Notes: a model not told the origin generated them from the letters alone. A stretch of DNA of 64,000 nt from Paenibacillus pectinilyticus (GCF_001700435.1 NZ_LYPC01000020.1:311678-375677), one strand, 5' to 3'. Shown: positions 27,919-36,750, counted from the first letter of the stretch. Numbers and translations are program-made.

Positions 27919-28256
27919 TGAGAGGGCCTGAGGGTGTGATTCCCTTGGGCTACTTACCTCAAAATCATTTGTAGAGATTGGAAATCGGCTCAGAGGTGGT
28001 ATCATGCGGTTGTTCTGTATCTCAAAGACCGCTTGAAACTAGACATCTCACCAGAGAAATCGCAGATCATTAATCTGCGAAAACGAGAGTCGGAATTTCT
28101 TGGTTTTACAATCCGAGCGAATAAAAAGGGTCGAAAACGAGTAGCGCATACGGGCATTAAAGCGAGCAAAAGGCATAAAATAAAAGCGAAGTCAAGAAAC
28201 ACATCCTCAACATCAAGGGGTTCAGTCTAATGTAGTGTAGTGCTTATGAAAAGTAA

Positions 28257-28312
28257 ACAAGCCCATAACCGTAGTTGGAAGTAAATTAATTTTCTAATTT
28301 ATAAGGGTATGG
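28257..28312 (+). terminator. Hairpin after the intron remnant
   Basis: AGCCCATA ... TATGGGCT arms around an AT-rich loop, followed by CTCTTTG. The interval 28231-28531 otherwise contains no gene I can support. Confidence 0.4.
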
Positions 28313-28531
28313 GCTCTCTTTGATCCTAAATAAGGCAGTGTAGGTTCTTATCACTTATAAAACATCATCATCTGCTAATTTATCAGCTTGGATTTCGAAA
28401 TCTTCTAAATTAGTCGGGATCTTTAATCTTACTTATCGCCTTCTAAAGTCACTCCCATTTTACTAGCATGTTTGAACGGATCGTAGTAGAACTCGAACAA
28501 CCAAATATGAATAATGTCCTTACCAGAGAGG

Positions 28532-28916
28532 TCACTGCACAATATTCCAATCCGCATGCTTACGTCTGCCAAGCGCTTCTATCCCTTGCCACCAATTCTT
28601 CTATGGCAAATGGCTTAACTAAATAGTCGTCGGCCCCCTGTTCCAAGCCTTTCACCCTGTCTTCTACCGCATCCCTGGCGGTCAGAATAAGTACCGGAGT
28701 GTAATCGCCCCTTTTGCGCAAGCTTTGGCACAGTTCCAGACCAGATCCATTGGAAAGCATCCAGTCGAAAACATACACATCATAATTGCATATCTCAATA
28801 TAGGCTTCCGCATCCTGGACTCCTACCGTCCAATCCATTTCGTGGAACGCCCTTTTAAATTTGTATTGAATTAACGGCCCTAACGTTTCATCATCTTCCA
28901 CAAGCAAAATATTCAT
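28532..28916 (-). pseudogene. Response regulator reduced to its receiver domain
   Basis: Starts well (ATG 28916, MNILLVEDDETLG, phospho-acceptor in VYVFDWMLS, LTARDAVEDRV, DDYLVKPFAIEELVAR). A frameshift after VAR breaks the frame; the correct continuation EALGRRKHADWNIVQ is in another frame and ends at a stop at 28532. The whole DNA-binding domain and the partner kinase are missing. It is divergent from the secreted-protein gene at 29088. Confidence 0.75.
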
Positions 28917-29087
28917 TAATTATGCTCCTTGTTTCCTCTCAGTATTCAAATTATATCAAGACATGATGAAATTAACATGAAATGCAGTCACATAGAATTT
29001 CATGATAACTTCATTGTATTTTAATTAATATATACATCAGAGCCCTATAAAATTTGGGTTACATCCAATTTACAGGAGGAAATCTGC

Positions 29088-29825
29088 ATGAAAATGAACG
29101 CTAGAATGATCAAAATCGCTTCCGTAACAGCTGTACTCGTCGCATTGGTGCCGATCAGCGCATTTGCGGCAAGTCCAAAACCGGCTGAAAAATCCGTCAC
29201 ACAAGTTAAGAAAATACTGGATGCCTCCACCAAGAAGGAAGCAAGCGCCGGCTTCGATCTGAAACCGCTCTTCGATGTGCTCGGCCTGAGTAAGCAGACA
29301 TACAGAGACGCCTTCGAAGCTGGGAAATCGTTTATGGACATCGCAAAGGAGAAAGGCATTCCCGTGCAGCAGCTCGTTGATGCCCTGACGCCTGAAGTGA
29401 CCAAAGATTACGACGAAGCCGTGCAGCGCGGCAAATTCACCAAAGAACAAGAGGCGGATTTAGTAGCGCAGAAAGTGAAGCAATTCATTAACGAAATAAA
29501 AGGACACGAAAGCATCAAAGGTGCCGGGAAAATTAAAGAAGCCCAAGCCATTGACTTCGATCTGAAGCCGTTATTCGATTTGTTGGGCCTGGATAAGCAG
29601 TCTTACGTACAGAATTTGAATGCAGGCAAATCATTCGCTGATATTGCACAGGCGAAAGGCGTCTCCCGTCAACAGTTAATTGATGTGATTACACTTCAAT
29701 TTGCCCAAGTTATGGACGAAGCAGTCCGGAACGGCAAGATTAGTCAGGAAGACGCCGGCAAAATTACGGCAGAAAAAATCAATAAAGTCATCGATGGCGT
29801 AGCCAACGGTGAAAAAATTCGATAA
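29088..29825 (+). CDS. Secreted protein with an internal tandem duplication
   Basis: Exported protein of 245 aa: signal peptide about 1-27 (VPISAFAA cleavage region), then two copies of a helical unit of about 100 residues. Copy 1 has FDLKPLFDVLGLSKQTYRDA with GKSFMDIAKEKGI and copy 2 FDLKPLFDLLGLDKQSY with GKSFADIAQAKGV, each followed by a charged helix (QRGKFTKEQE; RNGKISQED). No enzyme motif is visible. It is lysine- and alanine-rich and its G+C looks higher than the surrounding genes. AGGAGG precedes the ATG, and a strong terminator follows. Function unknown. Confidence 0.75.
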   Translation: MKMNARMIKIASVTAVLVALVPISAFAASPKPAEKSVTQVKKILDASTKKEASAGFDLKPLFDVLGLSKQTYRDAFEAGKSFMDIAKEKGIPVQQLVDALTPEVTKDYDEAVQRGKFTKEQEADLVAQKVKQFINEIKGHESIKGAGKIKEAQAIDFDLKPLFDLLGLDKQSYVQNLNAGKSFADIAQAKGVSRQQLIDVITLQFAQVMDEAVRNGKISQEDAGKITAEKINKVIDGVANGEKIR

Positions 29826-29841
29826 AACCCTTTATAAAATT

Positions 29842-29884
29842 AAAAATGGCTCTTTTCGCATTGTTTGCGAAAGAGCCATTTTTA
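29842..29884 (+). terminator. Terminator after the secreted-protein gene
   Basis: AAATGGCTCTTTCGC-type stem pairing with GCGAAAGAGCCATTT, then TTTA. Confidence 0.75.
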
Positions 29885-29963
29885 CGTTGTTTATTCTCTA
29901 TTTCCATCCCCTTATTTTAACTTGGAAGTGCCACGCAATGCTGCCTAATAGCTTAATGAATGA

Positions 29964-30005
29964 AAACAAGGAGCAACTGCCGCAGGGCTTAACTGCTCCT
30001 TGTTT
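29964..30005. terminator. Hairpin between convergent genes
   Basis: AAACAAGGAGCA / TGCTCCTTGTTT arms with a loop of about 18 bases, lying between the secreted-protein gene and the convergent reductase gene. Confidence 0.5.
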
Positions 30006-30105
30006 AATTGAACTAAAGTTATAATGCAGTTTAGGCTTTTGAAACTTTTCAAAATACTGTTTTCGATTTTTGGATGAATCATTTAGTTATAGCGTTTCGA
30101 ATTTA

Positions 30106-30969
30106 TTAAAATACTACCTTGTCCCAAACAGCTTTATAGTCGTGTACATACGCTTCAACAGTCCGTGGAATACGCCCCGTAATTTGCGTGAAATCTGGCT
30201 TTATGCCTTTTGCCATGCCCAGTTTTGTAAACGTATGAAGCCCCCCAACCAAGTTCACATACTTGGCTTCATAACCTTTCTGCATCATGTACGTCTTGAA
30301 TTCCTTCAAACTAGGGTTAGAATAGAAAATTTTGCGTCCGAGAACTCGAGTCATGATATCTGCAACTTCATAGAAATCGAGTGCCTTATTACCCGTAAGA
30401 ACATACTTTTTATTTTGATTTTTATTGGGATTGAGCAAAGTCATGGCAGCCACTTCAGCAATGTCACGTAAATCAATAAAACTGGTTTTACCTTTACCAC
30501 AAGGAACATAAATACGGTCATGCTTTACTAATTCATCCAACAAAAACATGTTCAAGTTTTGCGTGAAGTAGCCTGCTCGTAAAAAAGTAAATGGGATGCC
30601 GGACTGAACTATCACCTTTTCATTCTTGTGATGTGGGACAAAAGGTAAGAACTGCACATCTTTTACCGATAAATAAGTCAGGTGCCGGACACCCTTTTCT
30701 TTTGATTTGTAGATAAAAGCATGAAAATCATTAAATGGCGTTTCTGGTGGATAATTAAGAAATACGCGATCAACACCTTCCAATGCTTGATCAAATGTTT
30801 CCCGATTTACAAAGTCAAGCGTAACAAACTCGTATTCACCTTGAAATTGCTTCTGTGCCTTTTCAACGTTGCGAACACCGCATACCATTTGAACATTGTC
30901 TTTCTTTAGTGATTCTGCAACTTCCCGTCCAACGTTTCCCGTAATCCCTGTAACTAAAATTTTACCCAC
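30106..30969 (-). CDS. NmrA-like NAD(P)-binding oxidoreductase
   Basis: Atypical short-chain dehydrogenase of the NmrA/QorB type. The N-terminal Rossmann loop is ILVTGITGNVGREVA, followed by GVRN, the LDFVNRETFDQAL block and VFLNYPPETPF. The substrate part includes FLRAGYFTQNL and SFIDLRDIAEVAA, typical of this family. GTG 30969 is chosen because GGGAGG lies 9 bases before it; the open frame upstream is rich in non-coding-like residues. Likely a redox or redox-sensing role with NAD(P)H; substrate unknown. It is monocistronic. Confidence 0.82.
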   Translation of the reverse strand: MGKILVTGITGNVGREVAESLKKDNVQMVCGVRNVEKAQKQFQGEYEFVTLDFVNRETFDQALEGVDRVFLNYPPETPFNDFHAFIYKSKEKGVRHLTYLSVKDVQFLPFVPHHKNEKVIVQSGIPFTFLRAGYFTQNLNMFLLDELVKHDRIYVPCGKGKTSFIDLRDIAEVAAMTLLNPNKNQNKKYVLTGNKALDFYEVADIMTRVLGRKIFYSNPSLKEFKTYMMQKGYEAKYVNLVGGLHTFTKLGMAKGIKPDFTQITGRIPRTVEAYVHDYKAVWDKVVF

Positions 30970-31252
30970 ATTTGGAGACCTCCCTTTCCTTAAATTATAA
31001 TACAAAAAGGAAATTTTTTTATAAATCCCGCCGCGCGAATCGATAGCGCGTATGTATATCACTTTCTCGTCATGATTGTTTCAGAGAGGATTCGTAATGT
31101 ACCGATCCTGAGTCAGTATAGGTCGAATGAAGAATTGATTGACCTCGTATTTTTTTGAATGACCGCATAACAGCGCATTAACGGTCATCAGGCATTCGGA
31201 AAACGGCTGGTTACGTCCGCTAATGCCATCCGGAACGAAGCCAATACGTGAC

Positions 31253-31500
31253 CGCTAATGCTGTAGTAGGATTTTTCTTATTCCTTGTGTCTTCAATTCG
31301 TCTATTGCCTCATTAACAAGGTTGGATACTATACCTCGATTAACGATAGAAGAATTCGTTCAGCCGCTTCCTGATATACTCATTTTTCACCTGATGAAAC
31401 CGCATCCATCCATACTACTGTCGTCCTCATGACATAGCAATATCTTACGAAATTTTATTAACTGCGGTATATCGGTTGTAATAGTTTTTCGAAACAGCAC
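31253..31500 (-). pseudogene. Decayed GNAT acetyltransferase
   Basis: GTG 31500 after AGGGGAGGAAG begins LFRKTITTDIPQLIKFRKIL, a typical GNAT opening. Frameshifts and a large internal deletion follow, and the acetyl-CoA-binding end survives as GIVSNLVNEAIDELKTQGIR before the sequence is lost near 31255. The 30970-31252 stretch contains a TGACCG / CGGTCA inverted repeat (31163-31189) and no gene. Confidence 0.6.
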
Positions 31501-31634
31501 GATTGACTTCCTCCCCTTGAATGGAGACCGTGTTTAATTGAAATTGTTCGTAATGAGTAATTATAATGATTGCCCCCTTTATCAACTATTGCCCATTATA
31601 TCATCCATTTTATTCCATTAAACAGCCCGTTAGC

Positions 31635-31694
31635 TCAATAAAAAGAACGCTCCCGCGCTTTCGCTTGGGCTACGTCCTCCGCATTATATTCCAT
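31635..31694 (-). CDS. Possible 19-aa peptide
   Basis: MEYNAEDVAQAKARERSFY with AGGTGA upstream of the ATG. Very short but with a good initiation region. It could be the 5' end of a larger deleted gene. I cannot name it. Confidence 0.25.
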   Translation of the reverse strand: MEYNAEDVAQAKARERSFY

Positions 31695-31861
31695 TTCCAA
31701 TCACCTATTAAAGAACGTACGCGGGTAGCAATTAGTGCTTAAACAGGGGACTTAACTTAACCTAAGCACTAAGAAAAAACTATATTTTCTCAAAACAATT
31801 TCTCGCGAACTAGATGCGAATATGGCCGTGGTTCTGATATTTTTGAATTACTTTAGGAAAT

Positions 31862-31966
31862 TTAAATTGCAAAAGTCATTGTTATAATAACCAACAGAAT
31901 AAAAAGAACCAAGACCATTGCGGATGAACGATGCCCATAACCTTCACCATAACCTACTGCTCCCAT
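31862..31966 (-). CDS. YjcZ-family sporulation peptide
   Basis: 34-residue peptide MGAVGYGEGYGHRSSAMVLV followed by LFILLVIITMTFAI. The glycine/tyrosine-rich start and single C-terminal hydrophobic helix are the signature of the YjcZ family of small sporulation membrane proteins. GAAGGGA lies about 10 bases upstream of the ATG. Confidence 0.7.
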   Translation of the reverse strand: MGAVGYGEGYGHRSSAMVLVLFILLVIITMTFAI

Positions 31967-32240
31967 GTTTACTCATTCCCTTCAAGTGATTTTTAACTAC
32001 TGTATACTTATACGTTCGGTTCATAGTGCTTGCTTGGACGTATGCCCTTGTGATGTGATCGCCGAGGAAACTTGCAACCCGTTTCGTAAATAAACTGCAG
32101 AACTTTAATTCTTCAATGAATGCAGGATAAGGAAGGAGGAAGTAAGATATTAATTTAGCGAGCGGTAAAACACAATGAAAACCAGCCCCTGACGTAAAGT
32201 CCGGGGTTACATCAAAAAAACTGAGAGCAGGTTTAATGTC

Positions 32241-32714
32241 ATGCGAGCTTCAGTTCCCGATCCCAGAGAAGTAACACTAAGCCAACACTTCAAAGCTCAG
32301 TGGCATCGCCGCGGGGAGGAATTATTGCATTGGATAGCACGTGAGAAGATCTCTATTGGGAATAAAAGAATTGCTGTATTCGACAATACGGTTGTGGATG
32401 AACAGTTGCTTCAAGCTTTGATTCTACTAAAGCAAAAAGGAATTGTCACAGAATTCTCGTGTGCAGGTGTGAGTCTTCTGGATGAAGTCGAGGATCACTC
32501 TCTGTATGCTTACATAACCTTGATCGGAAACGAAAACTCCCATGCTTTTATTCAAGCTGCTATGTAACGAATGAAACATCGTATTCTAGTTTCTTACGAA
32601 CCGGGTAGGAATCGATACAATATTTTTTCTTTCTTTCTTGGTCATAATCGTACATTCTGTCGGCTTATTCAAGCTTGCGCCGAGGAGTTCGAATGGAAAG
32701 TAATTACGGAATAA
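32241..32714 (+). pseudogene. Hypothetical protein gene with an in-frame stop
   Basis: From ATG 32241 the frame runs 108 codons (AVFDNTVVDEQLLQALILLK, FSCAGVSLLDE, YAYITLIG) to TAA at 32565. The same frame then continues RMKHRILVSYEPGRNRYNIF up to TAA 32714 (157 codons plus stop in all). The continuation looks coding, so TAA probably replaced CAA. I do not recognise the family. It lacks obvious membrane or signal segments. Confidence 0.5.
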
Positions 32715-33224
32715 ACTGAATTATCTATATCAAAAAGTGAAGCGAGATCCGCTTGACAGTAAAGAAAAATATTCGGTTGCCGAAGTCAAAGGGGATTGAA
32801 ACAGGAGCACTCTGTAGCAGATTGATTAGGATCTTATTTGGAATTATGAAGAAGGGGCACATTTTCAGTGAATTAAAATGCATCAGAATATCCTTCGATT
32901 TTCTAACTTAGAATCAGCTGCATAACATATAGCTCAATTAGGATAACGAAGAAAAAAGTAAAGATTGGACAACGAAGCACGGAGAAGTCGGAATAACATT
33001 AAAATACGCACGTATCCTATCAGGCAGCATATCCGACCTCGACCTCATGGACAGGTTGAATGAAGGAATGCGAGAGCATAGACTCTGTGAGACATGGGAG
33101 GGTTAACATCCATGAGACATGTGGAGATCGGATTATAACATTTTAGTGAATGGAGGGCTTTTTAAAGGAAGGTAGTTTTTAATGAAATTTTGAATATGAA
33201 AAAGCGCAGTTACTAACAAAAGAA

Positions 33225-33252
33225 AACAAGACACCCTTGTTTCTAGGTGTCC
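33225..33252 (-). terminator. Weak terminator downstream of the Xre gene
   Basis: GACACC / GGTGTC hairpin with a T-rich stretch when read on the minus strand. The interval 32715-33339 otherwise holds only short, stop-rich frames; I see no gene. Confidence 0.4.
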
Positions 33253-33339
33253 TATTTGTTGCTCATAATTTCGGTTAAGAACAGTCTCACTTTTTTAGAT
33301 CAGAAGTCTTCATTTCTATAAGTAGTTCATTTACCTCTG

Positions 33340-33597
33340 TCATAACGTTTTCACGCTCCGAAATTTTACGAGAAGATGATCTTTCATAAGAAAAAACTCT
33401 TGAACGGAATCCTCTAACGCGTCAGCAAGCTTTTGAACATTAATTAAAGATATATTCTTCTCGGCTCTTTCAACCCCACCAATATAAGAAAAATGGAACC
33501 CACATTTTTCCCCTAACTCTTCTTGTGTAAAACCTTTTAACTTACGAATCTGACGGATGCGTTTTCCAACCATTGGTAAAATCGAGTTGTCTTTCAT
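33340..33597 (-). CDS. Xre-family transcriptional regulator
   Basis: Short (85 aa) single-domain helix-turn-helix protein: IRQIRKLKGFTQEELGEKCG (helices 1-2), FHFSYIGGVERAEKN (recognition helix), ISLINVQKLADALE. Divergent from the TnsC-like gene with 164 bases between, and an operator-like palindrome overlaps its own ribosome-binding site. It probably represses itself and perhaps the transposition genes, as seen for small regulators in Tn7-like elements. Confidence 0.85.
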   Translation of the reverse strand: MKDNSILPMVGKRIRQIRKLKGFTQEELGEKCGFHFSYIGGVERAEKNISLINVQKLADALEDSVQEFFLMKDHLLVKFRSVKTL

Positions 33598-33624
33598 GTT
33601 TACACCTCTAGTGTAAGTGTAAAC
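33598..33624. promoter_or_regulatory. Putative Xre operator
   Basis: GTTTACAC (33598-33605) and GTGTAAAC (33617-33624) form perfect 8-base inverted arms. Inside them TTACAC-CTCTA-GTGTAA is a second perfect 6-5-6 palindrome, so three half-sites are present. They directly precede the xre ATG (minus strand), fitting autoregulation. Confidence 0.6.
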
Positions 33625-33761
33625 AAAGAAAACATGTTAATACATCACAGTATCAATGTCAAATATTTTTTAATGATACAAATAAGTTTCAGGAAACATA
33701 GATGAGTTTCTTTCAAAATATAAGACAATTACATTCTAAGTTATATCATAAGGAGTAAAAA

Positions 33762-34729
33762 ATGAGCAGACCCGTTGTTCCCGCTGGTACACATCCTATT
33801 GAACAAGGTGGATATATTCTCCCCACTATGGAAGTAAAACGTCTCATGGAAAGCCTCACTAAAATCGTGATTAATCGTTTACCAGGCATGATTGTCTATG
33901 GTAGACCACGAATTGGAAAGAGTAGATCCGTAGAATTTGCATTGAATTATTTACCAACGCAATTGGGAACGTTTTTTCCAATACTGAGAACACAATGTAA
34001 AAGTTATCGAGTACCAACAGAGGAAAAATTTTTCGGAGATCTATTAGCCGATTTTAAGTTCGCATTTCCATCTAAACGAAATCCTTCCCTTATGAGAAGA
34101 CAAATTGTTAACCTGATGCTAGAGCAAGGGGAAAGGTCACAAATGCGCCGAATCATGTTGGTAATTGATGAGGCCCAACGACTAACGGAGTATCATTATA
34201 ACTGGCTTATGGATATTTATAATGATCTTGATTATGAAAAAATCAGCATGACCGTTATTTCAGTAGGGCAATCTGAGTTACTCGCTAGGAGGGAATTTTT
34301 TTAGAGCAAAAAAAAGCTCAAATAATTGGAAGATTTATGACAAATGAACAAGGATTTTATAGAATCAGGTCATTAGAAGAAATTGAACATTGTTTAATGT
34401 GTTATGACGAAGTATCCGAGTATCCCGAAAACAGTGAGTGTAGCTATACTCGATATTTTTTCCCTGATGCTTTCGCTAAAGGTAAACGTTTGAAATCTTA
34501 CGCAAATGATTTGTTCAATTTATTTAAAGATTTACGAAAGGAACATGGACTGTCTAAGAAAATGGAGATTCCAAAGGAGTATTTTACTTTAACCGTAGAA
34601 AATGCTTTAAAACTGAATGGAACAACTGGTAACGGAATCGAATGGTTAACAACTAATCATTGGAGAGAAGCTATTCAAATTCTGGCTATGTTGAATCAGA
34701 AATATTTATGGCGCTCGCTTAATACATGA
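33762..34729 (+). CDS. TnsC/TniB-like AAA+ ATPase, frame broken at a T7 run
   Basis: Transposition ATPase that links target selection to the transposase in Tn7/Tn5053-type elements. Walker A is YGRPRIGKS (about residue 46), Walker B is MLVIDEAQRL (about 138), followed by a sensor stretch (TVISVGQSELL). ATG 33762 has AAGGAG upstream. The frame meets TAG (34302) right after TTTTTTT. A -1 shift on that run gives EFFLEQKKAQIIGRFMTNEQ and the rest of the protein (to 34729, about 322 aa in total). The C-terminal half is open and protein-like. Either a one-base deletion or programmed slippage. The stop overlaps the next gene (ATGA). Confidence 0.72.
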
Positions 34730-35945
34730 GAACAGGGGGGAATGAATCAATGGAAAAATATAACTGGAGAACAGAGTGGATTCGTCCCTTTGAATCGACT
34801 TGGTCAATTCTAGAAAAATTATGCTACTCTAATGTTATTATTAGAAGAGGCCCGCTATTAAAACACTTAGGAAATGATAAAGTCAAAACGATGAAAGGAC
34901 CTGTTAAGGCACAAAGACATAATAATTTACTAACAATGTTTGGGTTTGATGAAGTTTCACTTTCAAACTCTTTAGGAGTTAATATAATCAAACAAAACAA
35001 AGAGACCATCAATCAATTACTTAACAATGTAACAAGGATCTCAACGGATCTCAATGACTGGTTTAACGAAGACTTAATATGGTGTGAACAATGTATCGAA
35101 GATGGATATCACAGTGTTTTACATCAATTTAAATTATTGAAACACTGCCCATTTCACATGAAAAAATTAATATATACCTGTTCAAACTGTAATTCAATAC
35201 CTTATCAATTTTCTGATACTGCATTAGCAGCTGCCTTTACATGCAAATGTAGGTTTCAATTTGCCGATTTAAAAAAACGATGGTTCAACTGGGGAAACAA
35301 ATTTGAAATACAATGTGAAATTACTTTGAAATGGCTAAGTACAAACTTTAATTCACTAAATCAAAGTATATTGTTCTTACCTGAGTACGCAGCTGCGCAA
35401 ATGAATCCGATTAAAAAAATTGTTGAGTTACTAGAGGACACTGATTCTCATATATCATACGGTGGTAATGGTCAGTCTTCAATAAACCACCAAAAGGTTC
35501 CATTAACAATATCTAAATTTAGCATTGATAACAAGGAATGCTTTCACGATTACTTTATTGATCTGGATTTTAATCTAGCTTCTAAAAGTGCAAATATGCC
35601 TCTATATAAATATATGTATAAACAAAGCGTTAACGTATTTAAATCGATTGAGCACCACTTATTATACGGTGAATTAACTAAACATAAAACTTGTATTCAA
35701 AGGTTTCGCGAATTAAGAAAAGTAGAAAAGGGGGATTATCCCGAAATCTGCCCATATGCATATAGTTATGTATTTTGCAAACACTCATTTATGGGGGATA
35801 AGTTTTTTTCAGTGATGATTTTATTATTAATCCTTCAAAAACACTTCGTGGGTTTGAATTGCTATCGGGTTTCTTTGACACCGACTTGGAAAATTTAATT
35901 AAATTATTATTAAGAAACAATAATCAACAAAAATATTTAATATAG
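34726..35945 (+). CDS. TniQ/TnsD-like target-selection protein, frame shift at a T7 run
   Basis: TniQ-type protein, which chooses target DNA for Tn7-like elements. Zinc-binding patterns are visible: WCEQC near residue 115, HCPFHMKKLIYTCSNC near 138-153, and CKCRF near 171. The start may be ATG 34726 (overlapping the TnsC stop) or ATG 34750 after GGGGGG. The frame goes astray after TTTTTTT at 35802-35808 and stops at 35898. Shifting -1 gives FSDDFIINPSKTLRGFELLS and a natural end at 35945. A hairpin terminator follows at 36347. Confidence 0.65.
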
Positions 35946-36346
35946 CTTTATTAAAGTGGATTATGATGAAATTTATCGCTGTTGTTTATCTACACTATTT
36001 TAACTGCTGGAAAGCATTGGAAGTTGAGGGGGCAGCTAAATAGGTCGTACCAAATTACAATGAATTAACTAAAAATAGGCATAAAGAAATACCTCTAGTG
36101 ATATTGAAGTTACTATATCCAACTAGTTCCACAGAATTAACAATTTTCATTGTAGATCATGACATAAGAAGTAGTAGTATTAGTAGTAGTAAATCAAAAA
36201 AATAATTTATTTTGCCCATACAATTCAAAAACGAAAAAAAAATTAAACCAATAGAAATATCACATCATCCATTGGCATTAGCAGTTAATAGTTCTTCATA
36301 TACAAGTCTAACCGAAAGATATATTAAAAATTTAGATATTTTCAGG

Positions 36347-36367
36347 AAGCCCCTCGAGGCTTTTTTA
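36347..36367 (+). terminator. Terminator after the TniQ-like gene region
   Basis: AAGCC-CCTCGA-GGCTT followed by TTTTTATTTTTTTT. A (AGT)n-rich simple stretch lies at about 36168-36190; no gene is evident in 35946-36378. Confidence 0.5.
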
Positions 36368-36378
36368 TTTTTTTTCAA

Positions 36379-36427
36379 TCGGAACAACTTCTTGTCATTT
36401 ATCGGAATACAATCTTGTCATCCGACA
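36379..36427. repeat. Putative right end of the Tn7-like element
   Basis: Read on the minus strand, the region starts TGTCGGATGACAAGATTGT and then has CGATAAATGACAAGAAGTTG. These are two head-to-tail, related blocks (CGxAxxATGACAAGA), beginning with TGT. Tn7- and Tn5053-type elements end in TGT with repeated transposase-binding sites of about 20 bp. I found no matching left end. The flank 36428-36750 has no gene I can name. Confidence 0.45.
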
Positions 36428-36750
36428 ACAAGTAGCAAAACGTGGAGCTGGTATTGGCCGAATACAGACGCTAAAGTCCGCTGCTAGTCGTTCTGTAGGC
36501 ATTAAGCAATGGTAGCGCGTCAAATTCCTCATATTCCGTATGTCCGCTGGTGGCATGAAGCTAAGAGTGATGAGCCCCGAACGAAAGAGGAAGATTGTTT
36601 ATGGAGGGGAGAAGATACAACTCAAGAAAAAGGGCAGTTAGCGTCCCTTTAGTCAATAATACTGAAATGTCTTTAATGGTAAGTATCTGAGTTAAAGTCT
36701 TGAATTGGTTTTCTTACCCCTCTATTGTCCAGAGCTTAATTACATCATCT

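Larger units (their letters stand above)
26094..27957 (+). mobile_element. Inner group II intron, complete-looking
   Basis: About 1.86 kb. The 5' end GTGCGCC fits the GUGYG intron start, an intact RT gene lies inside, and a domain V-like hairpin (27885-27918) and a domain VI-like stem precede the 3' end (CTACTTAC, fitting the usual AY end). Removing the segment rejoins the outer RT frame as YADD-F-K-I-I when the right junction is set one base further on; ends are good to about 3 bases. Confidence 0.8.
25256..28228 (+). pseudogene. ltrA: Group II intron reverse transcriptase/maturase, broken
   Basis: Starts at GTG 25256 after AAGGAGGGGG. Frame changes occur near 25385 (before MKSNKGSKTPGTGGLTIKDI) and near 25690 (from SYGF to LRSTHHAMARVQF). 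The RT core is recognisable (VDIDILGFFDNVNHTLL, GVPQGGLLSTLLSN), up to RYADD at 26083-26093. There the inner intron is inserted. The frame resumes after it with FKIICRDWKSAQRWYHAV, LDISPEKSQIINLRKRESEF and LGFTIRANKKG, and ends prematurely. Non-functional. Confidence 0.8.
24711..28230 (+). mobile_element. Outer group II intron, 3'-truncated and split by an inner intron
   Basis: The 5' RNA part (from about 24711, CTGCGCGCGTCATG) and a reverse-transcriptase gene from 25256 belong to one group II intron. A second intron (26094-27957) lies inside the RT gene. After it the RT sequence resumes (27959-28228) and is then lost, and I find no domain V/VI for the outer intron, so its 3' end has been deleted. 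Ends are approximate. Confidence 0.7.

Noticed and set aside
31601-31660. tRNA-like or IS-end sequence around CAGCCCGTTAGCTCAAT
   Set aside because: No cloverleaf can be formed and no matching inverted end is seen.
32760-32810. GGGGATTGAAAC, which resembles the end of a CRISPR repeat, close to the Tn7-like module
   Set aside because: Only one copy is present. There is no second repeat, spacer pattern or cas gene nearby, so a guide-RNA array is not supported.
36168-36190. AGT-triplet repeat (AGTAGTAGTATTAGTAGTAGTA)
   Set aside because: A short simple repeat without other context; no evidence of function.
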